From CAYOVG01 sp964407285 (GTDB lineage: Bacteria; Desulfobacterota; Syntrophobacteria; Syntrophobacterales; Syntrophobacteraceae): 24,301 nt of DNA. The stretch spans positions 1 to 24,301 of the forward strand of contig CAYOVG010000058.1 in the NCBI GenBank assembly GCA_964407285.1, written 5' to 3'. A program made the position numbers and the translations under genes. Numbering within the stretch: the stretch's first letter is position 1; the number at the start of each line of letters is the position of its first letter. The notes beneath the pieces were generated by a model. It made no database searches. It saw only the letters and a program-made list of their open reading frames with translations, and was not told the DNA's origin. Below, one piece after another: positions 7,633 through 14,669 of this stretch.

Positions 7633-7836
7633 ATTGACGAAATCCTCGGAGACTGCCCCTATCTCGATCGTGAGGACATCTTGCATGCATTGCTCTACGC
7701 CGCGTGGAGAGTCCAAGAGCGCGAAGTCGAACCGGTCTGCAAGCCAGGCCTACCGGACCTGGCATATATAGGGGCGACAGACCACGTTTGCATAAATGAG
7801 TCCTCCGATCCCGCCTCCGACAGGGATGAAGAGTGA
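7633..7836 (+). pseudogene. Remnant of a DUF433 (antitoxin-like) gene
   Basis: A frame open from 7603 to the stop at 7834-7836 encodes IDEILGDCPYLDREDILHAL followed by LYAAWRVQEREVEP. This matches the C-terminal half of DUF433 proteins, where 'EIL-D-P-L--EDI-A-L-YAA' follows the G-S-E turn. The N-terminal half, with its conserved 'G-P-I-G-TRI' segment, is missing; upstream the frame runs into the 3' end of cas6. No start codon or ribosome site suits it. DUF433 proteins are small antitoxin-like proteins often found beside PIN-type toxins. I infer a decayed toxin-antitoxin module or an insertion scar behind cas6. Confidence 0.6.
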
Positions 7837-8587
7837 CTGATAATGTGGCCTCAACGGCTATGCCCGTCAATCCTGCAAGCTGCATGCTGAACGCGATTGC
7901 GCGTCCCGGGGTCGGAGCCCTTGACTCGCGGAACGTTCGGAATTAGATGATTTCGAGAACTGCGCGGTTTCCATTCCACCGCCCGGTTTGCATGGAGTAG
8001 TAGGAACCGCCTGGCGGCGCAGCCGGTTCCGGCCGTCCGGCGCCGTCGTGCATACGGTGCGCGGCGCTCTTGAAACCGGTCGATGCACCGGCGATTTTTC
8101 AATGTCGTGTCAAGTCACAGAGCAGCTCCCTCATGCTGCAAAATCAACCCGATCCTAACCCCAATCCCGAAAGATCTATGAACCCTGCCGGTCTTCCCTG
8201 GTCTCACGTTCTTTTCTCCTCGCTCGGAGACGCAACGGGCGCCGGAGCGTCGCGCCATGAATTCGTCCCTCCGTTTTTCGGCATGGTTCATAGGCCATGT
8301 GTTTGAGCCAATACTCGAGAGGACTCATCGCCATTCCCGCGCCGGCGCATGGGCGTTGACTCGACGCCCTGCCTGTGCGGGCCGGTGACCAATGGTAGGA
8401 CGGGGTTTCGTCCCCGCCACCCCTGAGCGGCGCGGACGCCCCCCGCCCTACCCTTACCCCCATGCGGACCCTTACCGTTAACGCATATGCGCGCAAGCGG
8501 GAATCCGTCAAAACGGCAGTCGGATGCCAGGTGTCGGATATCGGAAGCGAAGTCGGAAAGAATCGACAATACAACAGAAAAATACGG
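7837..8587. other. Intergenic region without a recognisable gene
   Basis: No frame here has both a ribosome site and protein-like sequence. There are GC-rich inverted words around 8395-8453 (GGTAGGACGGGG against CCCCGCC and CCCTACC), resembling mobile intergenic palindromes. Loose TCGGAT/TCGGAA words at 8519-8560 echo those at 6126-6196. The first part may contain further decayed coding sequence behind the DUF433 remnant, but I cannot identify it. Confidence 0.5.
8395..8453. repeat. GC-rich imperfect palindrome
   Basis: GGTAGGACGGGG (8395-8406) is followed closely by TCCCCGCC and later by GCCCTACC, giving nested pairings (CGGGG with CCCCG; GGTAGG with CCTACC). No T run follows. It looks like a degenerate intergenic palindromic repeat and could also form RNA structure upstream of the dehydrogenase gene. 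Confidence 0.35.
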
Positions 8588-8601
8588 AAAGGAGCGAATC
8601 A

Positions 8602-9378
8602 ATGGACGCGCGTTATGGAGTCGCCATCGTTACCGGCGCATCGAGTGGTATCGGAAAAGCGACGGCGTTGGAACTTGCCCGAAAAGGATGCAAAGTGGCG
8701 CTCATCGGCCGCCGGATGAACGAACTCACCCTGGTCGCGGACAGCATCAACCGCAACGGCGGCAGGGCGCAGGCCTTTTGTTGCGATGTATCCAACCGGG
8801 CCGAGATATTCGACGTCACCGAAAAGGTCGGCGATACGCTCGGACCGGTCGACCTGGTGGTCGCCAATGCGGGCGTGAGCATGCAGTTTCCCGCCGCGCG
8901 CAGTGAATGCGAAAAAATAGAAACCACCTACCGGGTGAACCTCCTCGGCGCCCTGTATACGATCCATGCCTCGCTGCCGGGAATGATCTCACGCGGCTTC
9001 GGGCACATCGTGGGCATGTCGAGCATGGCATCCTACAGCGGCGTGCCGATGAAGGGTTCCTACTGCGGGAGCAAGGCCGCCCTCAGAATAGAACTCGAAG
9101 CGATGCGCCCCGAACTCCGTTCGAAAGGGATTTACGTCACCACGGTATGTCCCGGCTATATCAAAACCCCGATGACGTCGAACAACAAACAGAAGATGCC
9201 CTTTCTCCTCGAAGTGGACGATGCCGCGAAGCGGATTGTCGATGCGATCTACAGCCGGAAGAGAGTGTATGATTTCCCGTGGCAGATGTCGATGGTGATG
9301 GGGCTTACGAGCAAGCTTCCCGTGTGGCTCCACGATATGGTCATGGCCAGAGTCGCCGCGACGATCAACGAAAAATAG
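8602..9378 (+). CDS. Short-chain dehydrogenase/reductase (classical SDR)
   Basis: The protein has 258 residues, the size of a classical SDR. The NAD(P)-binding TGASSGIG is at 11-18, the NAG motif at 89-91, the structural Asn at 113, the catalytic Ser about 141 (GMSSMAS), and Tyr154 and Lys158 in YCGSK; the PG motif follows in TTVCPGYIKTPM. The acceptor-side region 190-258 is typical of SDRs acting on lipophilic alcohols or ketones; the substrate is unknown. The ATG at 8602 is chosen over the in-frame ATG at 8524 because AAAGGAG (8588-8594) lies just ahead and the protein then starts directly before the Rossmann strand. It converges on the NRPS operon with only 46 bases between stop codons. 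It may tailor the assembly-line product or be unrelated. Confidence 0.9.
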   Translation: MDARYGVAIVTGASSGIGKATALELARKGCKVALIGRRMNELTLVADSINRNGGRAQAFCCDVSNRAEIFDVTEKVGDTLGPVDLVVANAGVSMQFPAARSECEKIETTYRVNLLGALYTIHASLPGMISRGFGHIVGMSSMASYSGVPMKGSYCGSKAALRIELEAMRPELRSKGIYVTTVCPGYIKTPMTSNNKQKMPFLLEVDDAAKRIVDAIYSRKRVYDFPWQMSMVMGLTSKLPVWLHDMVMARVAATINEK

Positions 9379-9424
9379 AGACGAGGGGCCGGCGGCGGCT
9401 CCCGCAGAAGCCCCATTGCTGAAA

Positions 9425-12400
9425 TCAGTCGGCGTCAAAAAGGTCGTCCAGTTCGTCCAGACTGAGGTCTTTGTACGTAAGGTCGCTGGGGGTGAGTTCC
9501 GCGGCGTTTCTGCTCCTGCAGTGATCCATCACGACCTTCAGTTCCGAGCGCAGGAGGTCCAGCAGGCGTCCGACGGTTTCGGGACGGTACTGCTTGCGGC
9601 TGTAGCCGATGCCGAGGCGCAGGCGTCCGCCGGTGATGATGCCGCTCACCTCCAGTTCGCAGGGACGCGGGGCGAGAGGGCTGACATCGCCTCCCGGTTC
9701 CTCGGGGGCGGGTTCGAAGGGACCGGACGACACGCCTTCGTCGAAGCTCCCGAGGTAGTTGAACACGATCGGCGGCCTGCAAGCCTGCGGGCCGCCGACA
9801 GCGGTATCCATGCAGGCGTCGGGCCCGTTGCTGCCCGCCTCTTCATCGCCGCCGGGGGCGAGACAACCGGGGGTGAGATATTTGAGTATCCCATACCCGA
9901 TGCCGTTTCGGGGCACGCGCCGCAGGGACTCCTTCACCGCTTTGATCTCGCGCCCGACGTCCCGCTCACATCCGATGTTGCTCCCGATGTCCCGACTGCT
10001 TTCACTGTCGCATTCCATTTCGTGCCGCACGGAGCCCACATCTTCCGGGAGTTCCAGGAGGAACGGAAACACGCTGGTGAACCAGCCCACCGTGCGGCTG
10101 ACGTCGATGTCCTCGAAGAGCGGTTCCCGGCCGTGGCTTTCGAGCGTTACGAGCATCCGGCTGCGCCCGCACCAGGAGCGGATGGCCCGCGCCAGCGCGG
10201 TCAGCAGGATGTCCCCCGTGTTCGTGTTGTAGGCGTGGTTGACTTCAGTGAGAAGCGCTTCCGTATCCTCTCCGGACATCCGGACGGTTTCGACCGCCTG
10301 ATGCCCGTAGGTGTTTTCTTCCGAATCGAAATCGCGCGGCAGGCGAAGCGCTCCTGCCCTGTTCGAACTTCCAAAAGCTTCCACCTTTCGCCAGAAATCC
10401 AGTTCGTCGCTCGCTCCACCCTTCCGGGCGAATCCATGAACCGCTTCGGCCCACCGCTTGAACGAATGGGTCTTGGGAGGCAGAACGATCTTTCCACTCT
10501 CCACGTACTGATCGTAGGCGGAGGCCAGATCTTCCAGCAGAATCCGCCACGACACTCCGTCCACCACCAGGTGGTGGATGACGATCAGCAGCCGGTCGTC
10601 GTCGGGCAGCCGGAACAGCACCGTTTTCATGAGCGGCCCCCGATCCAGCTTGAAACTCCCCTGGACTTCATGCGTCACGGCTGCCAGGACCGCTTCCGGA
10701 TTGTCTGCCGGGCCCCCTGGGATTTCCGAACCTTCCGAAACTCCCGGAACAACCGGAGCAACCTCCGGGCCGCCGTCCCGGCCCGTTCCCTCCCGCGGCT
10801 GCACCCGCCTCAAGTCCTTCACTTCGAAGCTCGGCGGATGGTCCGGTCCGACGTTCTCCTGAACGACCGCGGTCGCTTCCGCCGCAGCCCCTTCCGCCCC
10901 GTTTACCCCCTCTGCTCCCTCCGACTTCCCGGCTTCCCGCACGCTCTCCGAAACCCGGTACACCATGCGCAATGCGTCGTGATGCTCCCGGATCTTGCGA
11001 AGCGCCGCCCGAAGCGCCTCTTCGTTCAGCCTGCGCCGGGACCGAATGAGCACCGAATGGTTGAAGTGGTGCGGGTCCACGCCGTGTTCGCGGAAGAAGC
11101 GCGCCTGTATGGGCAAAAGGGGCACTCGGCCCGTCACCGGAGCGCCTCCCGTTCCGGCGTCTCCACCCGCTCCTTCGCCCTCGCCCTCACCCGCGCCGGC
11201 GCCCGCATCCGCATCCCCGTCCCCCCGTCCGTGATCCGGACTCGATACGAGCGGCGCCAGTTCGGCGATCGTCGGGAACTGGAAGAGGTCCCGCAGGTCC
11301 ACCTTGACCCCCTGGCCGTGGAGGCGCGACAGCACCCGGATGGCCTTGATCGAATCGCCCCCGAGCGAGAAGTAGTTGTCGTGGATGCCGATCGGGGAGC
11401 GTCCGAGGATCTTCTCCCAGGATTCCGCCAGCAGTTTTTCCACGTCCGTGCGCGGGGCTTCGAACGTCGAACCCAGATCGAGCATCCGCCCGGCGCTCGG
11501 GTCCGGCAGCGCCTTGCGATCCAGCTTGCCGTTGGCCGTAAGCGGCAGGAAATCCATCCGCACGAACCGGGCGGGCGTCATGTACTGGGGCAAAACCTCG
11601 CCCAATCGGCGGCGCAGGTCCGAAGTGTTGAGGTCCTCGCTTCCCACCACGTACGCCACCAGTTCCTTCGCCTCATCTTCCCCGGCATGCGTATTCGCCG
11701 CTCTTCCTCCATCCGCCGCGGCATCTTTCCCGATGCCCCTCCCGAAACCCTTCCCGCCGGCATCCCTCGCCAGCACGGCCGCCTCTTTCACTCCCGGACA
11801 GGCAAGCAGCCTGTGCTCGATCTCCCCCAGCTCGATCCTGTGCCCCCTGATCTTCACCTGGTGATCGTTTCGCCCGAGGTATTCCAGCGTACCGTCCGAG
11901 CGCCGCCGCCCCAGGTCGCCGCTACGGTAAAGCCGCTCTCCCTCCCGGAAAGGACTCGCAAGGAAGCGGGCCCCCGTGAGGTCCGGCAGATTGAGGTACC
12001 CCGCCGCGACGCCGCTTCCCCCCACGTACATCTCGCCGGGGACCCCGACCGGCTGCAAGCGCAGCGCGGGAGTCGAATAAACGCCGCCGGCCCCGGCGGC
12101 GCAGACGTACACGCGAGTCTCGGGGAGCGGCCTCCCGATGGGGGAGCGCCCCTCCTCGGCTTCGATGTCTTCCCTGCCGAGCCGGCAGTAGGTTACGTGC
12201 ACCGTCGTCTCGGTGATGCCGTACATGTTGACCAGGGCGATTTTCTCCGGGGGATAGATCTCGATCCAGGGGCGCAGGTAGGCCGGTTCAAGGCGGTCGC
12301 CCCCGAAGACGACGTAGCGCAGGTGCCCGTCCAGGTCGTGCCTGTTCCCGGCGCATTCCTCCCTGATGAGGTTGTAGAAGGCGGGGGGGGTCTGGTTCAG

Positions 12401-14644
12401 CACCGTGACCCTGTACCGCCGCAGCAGATCCAGGAACGTCCCCACGTCGCGCACGTCCTCCCGGCGCGGAACGACGACCCGCCCGCCGTAGAGCAGCGCT
12501 CCGTAGATCTCCCACACGGAGAAATCGAAAGCAAGGGAGTGGGCCACGATCCATACGTCCTCGCCGCCGAACCGGAAGTCGTGCCGGCTGTTGACCATGA
12601 GCCGCACCACGTTGCGGTGCGTCACCACGCAACCCTTCGGAGTCCCCGTGGAGCCCGACGTGTAGATCACATAGGCCGGGTCATCGGGCCGGGGTTTTTG
12701 CATGGGAATGGAAGAGGGACCTCCGCATCCCGACGGACCGGGACCGGAGCCGGGACCCGCGCATGAACCGGTATCGCCGCCGCCGGCGCCGCCCGCGCCG
12801 AAATCGAACCCCACATCGGGGCTTACCACATCGCGCCCTCCCGCCAGGGCCGCCGACCGGGGCTCGGCCACCACGACACGGCACCCGGCGTTCTCCAGCA
12901 TGAACGCGATGCGCTCCGGCGGATACTCCAGGTCGAGCGGGACGTAGGCCGCCCCCGCCTTGAGAATTCCCAGGATCGCCACCACGACCCGTTCCGTACG
13001 CTCCAGGAGGATGGCCGCCATGCTCCCCCGCCCGACGGCATGTTTCTCGCGCAGGAAGGTCGCCAGGCGCTCGGCGCGCTCGTTCAACTCCCCGTAGCGC
13101 AACGCCCGCCCCTCGCACACGACCGCCACGGCGTCGGGGGTCTTCGCGGCCTGCTCCTCGAAAAGGTCCACGATGGTCTTGTCTCGCGGATAATCGGCGT
13201 CGGTGTCGTTAAACCGGACGACGAACTCCTCCCGCTCGGCCGGAGTCAGGATGTCGATGTCCCCGACATTCACGTCGGGGTCGGCGAGCACGGCCCGGAA
13301 GATCTGCCGCAGATGCCCGCCCATGCGCTCCATTCGTTCCCTGTCGTAGCGCCCCGTATCGTAGGTGGCGCGGAACCGGAGTCGATCGCCCGGCAGCGCC
13401 ACAAGGTCGAAATCGTAGTGCGTACGGTCGTACGTCTCCACGGAATCCACCGAAAAGCCGCATCCGGCATACGTCTCGGGAGACAGCAACTGCTCGTCCA
13501 CCGGATAGTTCTCCATGGCCATGACATGGTCGAACAGCCCCTGCTTCAAGGGGGTTTCGGCCTGGATGAGGGCGAGCGGGCAGTAATGGTGCGGTTCGCT
13601 CCGGGCCGACGCCTCATGGATCTCCCGCGCCAGGGCCATGAACCCCTCCCCGCCGTCTCCTCCGATGCGCACGCGCACGGGAACGGTGTTGATGAAAAGC
13701 CCCACCATCGACTCGATCCCTTCGATGTCGGGCGGACGCCCCGAGACGACGCTTCCGAACACGACGTCGGAGACGTTGTTGTAGCGTCCCAGGAGGATTC
13801 CCCACGCCGCCTGAACGACGGAATTGAGCGTCACGCCGCGGGCGCGGCAGAGCTCCCCGACAGCGCGGGTGTCGGTTTCATCGAGTTCGAAAAGCCAACG
13901 CTCGATATCCGTTGTTTCCGCCGTTTTCGAGTTCCGGCCACGATCACGCTCCGCCGCTCCGCTTCCCCTGCCTTTGTCCCTCCCGTCGCCGCCGGGGAGG
14001 GTAGCCACATTCTCATAGCCGTCCAGGTATTCCCGCCAGTACCGGAGCGAAGCCTCCCGGTCCCGTCGCTCCAGCCACTTGATGTAAGAGCCGTAAGGGG
14101 GAACCGGCGCAAGCGACGGATGCCGCCCCTCCCGGATCGAACGGTAGATGTCCAGCAATTCGCGCTGGATGAGCCCCAGGGACCAGCCGTCCATGATGAT
14201 ATGGTGATGGCTCCAGATCACATGGTAAGACGCGTCGCCGGTTTGCAGCAGATAGACCCGCATGAGCCCATCGCGGGAGAGGTCGAACCCGCGCTCCCGG
14301 TCATCCCGGAGCAGGGCGTCGATCCTCTCCTGCCGGTCCGGCGCGGGCATGCCGCGCAGGTCCTCGAAAGCGAAGTCGATCGGGCGCTCCCGCAGCACCA
14401 CCTGGAGCGGGCGGTCCGTGTTCTTGTAGGCGAAGACCGTACGCAGGATGTCGTGACGGCGAAAGAGCTCGTTCCATGCGGCTTCGAACGCTCCCGCATC
14501 CACCTGCCCGGAGAGCCGCAAGGACCACTGTTCGAAATAGGCGGATGACGCCCGGTCCCGGTCCATCAGCGCATGGAAGAGCATGCCCTCCTGCATGGGA
14601 GATAACGGATAGATGTTCTTGACGTTGCGTTTGTCGACCGCCAT
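9425..14644 (-). CDS. Non-ribosomal peptide synthetase, one module C-A-T-E (last gene of the operon)
   Basis: The protein has 1739 residues. The order is: condensation domain (about 8-465) starting YPLSPMQEGMLFHAL with active site HHIIMDG (147-153), the form typical of D-residue-accepting C domains; adenylation domain (490-1050) with YTSGSTGTPKG (661-671), MYGITETT and the A10 lysine K1040; carrier with LGGDSIKA (Ser1098); epimerization domain (1175-1715) with HHLVVDG (1357-1363), ESHGREPLF and FNYLGSF. Pocket residues read D707 F708 W711 Q751 V779 G781 M807 V815 H816 K1040, close to the threonine signature DFWNIGMVHK, so a D-Thr-like residue is my best guess. The N-terminus looks like a COM acceptor and the C-terminus (LTPSDLTYKDLSLDELDDLF) like a COM donor, so another partner is expected. 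No thioesterase is present. Low-complexity Gly/Ala/Glu runs lie at 611-648 and 1138-1169. GAGGA precedes the ATG. The gene starts 25 bases after the previous stop. Confidence 0.93.
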   Translation of the reverse strand: MAVDKRNVKNIYPLSPMQEGMLFHALMDRDRASSAYFEQWSLRLSGQVDAGAFEAAWNELFRRHDILRTVFAYKNTDRPLQVVLRERPIDFAFEDLRGMPAPDRQERIDALLRDDRERGFDLSRDGLMRVYLLQTGDASYHVIWSHHHIIMDGWSLGLIQRELLDIYRSIREGRHPSLAPVPPYGSYIKWLERRDREASLRYWREYLDGYENVATLPGGDGRDKGRGSGAAERDRGRNSKTAETTDIERWLFELDETDTRAVGELCRARGVTLNSVVQAAWGILLGRYNNVSDVVFGSVVSGRPPDIEGIESMVGLFINTVPVRVRIGGDGGEGFMALAREIHEASARSEPHHYCPLALIQAETPLKQGLFDHVMAMENYPVDEQLLSPETYAGCGFSVDSVETYDRTHYDFDLVALPGDRLRFRATYDTGRYDRERMERMGGHLRQIFRAVLADPDVNVGDIDILTPAEREEFVVRFNDTDADYPRDKTIVDLFEEQAAKTPDAVAVVCEGRALRYGELNERAERLATFLREKHAVGRGSMAAILLERTERVVVAILGILKAGAAYVPLDLEYPPERIAFMLENAGCRVVVAEPRSAALAGGRDVVSPDVGFDFGAGGAGGGDTGSCAGPGSGPGPSGCGGPSSIPMQKPRPDDPAYVIYTSGSTGTPKGCVVTHRNVVRLMVNSRHDFRFGGEDVWIVAHSLAFDFSVWEIYGALLYGGRVVVPRREDVRDVGTFLDLLRRYRVTVLNQTPPAFYNLIREECAGNRHDLDGHLRYVVFGGDRLEPAYLRPWIEIYPPEKIALVNMYGITETTVHVTYCRLGREDIEAEEGRSPIGRPLPETRVYVCAAGAGGVYSTPALRLQPVGVPGEMYVGGSGVAAGYLNLPDLTGARFLASPFREGERLYRSGDLGRRRSDGTLEYLGRNDHQVKIRGHRIELGEIEHRLLACPGVKEAAVLARDAGGKGFGRGIGKDAAADGGRAANTHAGEDEAKELVAYVVGSEDLNTSDLRRRLGEVLPQYMTPARFVRMDFLPLTANGKLDRKALPDPSAGRMLDLGSTFEAPRTDVEKLLAESWEKILGRSPIGIHDNYFSLGGDSIKAIRVLSRLHGQGVKVDLRDLFQFPTIAELAPLVSSPDHGRGDGDADAGAGAGEGEGEGAGGDAGTGGAPVTGRVPLLPIQARFFREHGVDPHHFNHSVLIRSRRRLNEEALRAALRKIREHHDALRMVYRVSESVREAGKSEGAEGVNGAEGAAAEATAVVQENVGPDHPPSFEVKDLRRVQPREGTGRDGGPEVAPVVPGVSEGSEIPGGPADNPEAVLAAVTHEVQGSFKLDRGPLMKTVLFRLPDDDRLLIVIHHLVVDGVSWRILLEDLASAYDQYVESGKIVLPPKTHSFKRWAEAVHGFARKGGASDELDFWRKVEAFGSSNRAGALRLPRDFDSEENTYGHQAVETVRMSGEDTEALLTEVNHAYNTNTGDILLTALARAIRSWCGRSRMLVTLESHGREPLFEDIDVSRTVGWFTSVFPFLLELPEDVGSVRHEMECDSESSRDIGSNIGCERDVGREIKAVKESLRRVPRNGIGYGILKYLTPGCLAPGGDEEAGSNGPDACMDTAVGGPQACRPPIVFNYLGSFDEGVSSGPFEPAPEEPGGDVSPLAPRPCELEVSGIITGGRLRLGIGYSRKQYRPETVGRLLDLLRSELKVVMDHCRSRNAAELTPSDLTYKDLSLDELDDLFDAD
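11138..11233 (-). repeat. Gly/Ala/Asp/Glu low-complexity run in the carrier-epimerase linker
   Basis: Residues about 1138-1169 of the second NRPS read as DGDADAGAGAGEGEGEGAGG and continue in the same style. They are encoded by short tandem GC-rich units and lie between the carrier domain and the epimerization domain. This fits a flexible linker that grew by slippage. Confidence 0.7.
12701..12814 (-). repeat. Gly/Pro/Ser-rich insert before the A3 loop of the adenylation domain
   Basis: Residues about 611-648 (FDFGAGGAGGGDTGS, then Pro/Gly/Cys-rich) extend the segment just ahead of the ATP-binding YTSGSTG motif. This part is normally short in adenylation domains. The core motifs on both sides are intact, so it is read as a surface loop expansion. 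Confidence 0.65.
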
Positions 14645-14669
14645 GGATGAAGTCCTCTTCGTGTCTTGT

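Noticed and set aside
7614..8590. Possible CRISPR array behind cas6
   Set aside because: I looked for regularly spaced direct repeats of 25-40 bases and saw none; only short GC-rich inverted words occur.
8524..8601. 26-residue N-terminal extension of the SDR
   Set aside because: The upstream ATG has no ribosome site, while the internal ATG at 8602 has AAAGGAG and gives a standard SDR N-terminus.
9379..9424. Bidirectional terminator between SDR and NRPS genes
   Set aside because: The GGGGC and GCCCC words can pair, but the loop is long, the stem is short and there is no T run.
9416..12766. 1116-residue open frame on the plus strand opposite the second NRPS
   Set aside because: It is a shadow of GC-rich NRPS coding sequence: no domain is recognisable, the composition is Arg/Pro/His/Val-rich, and the opposite frame carries an unbroken set of NRPS motifs.
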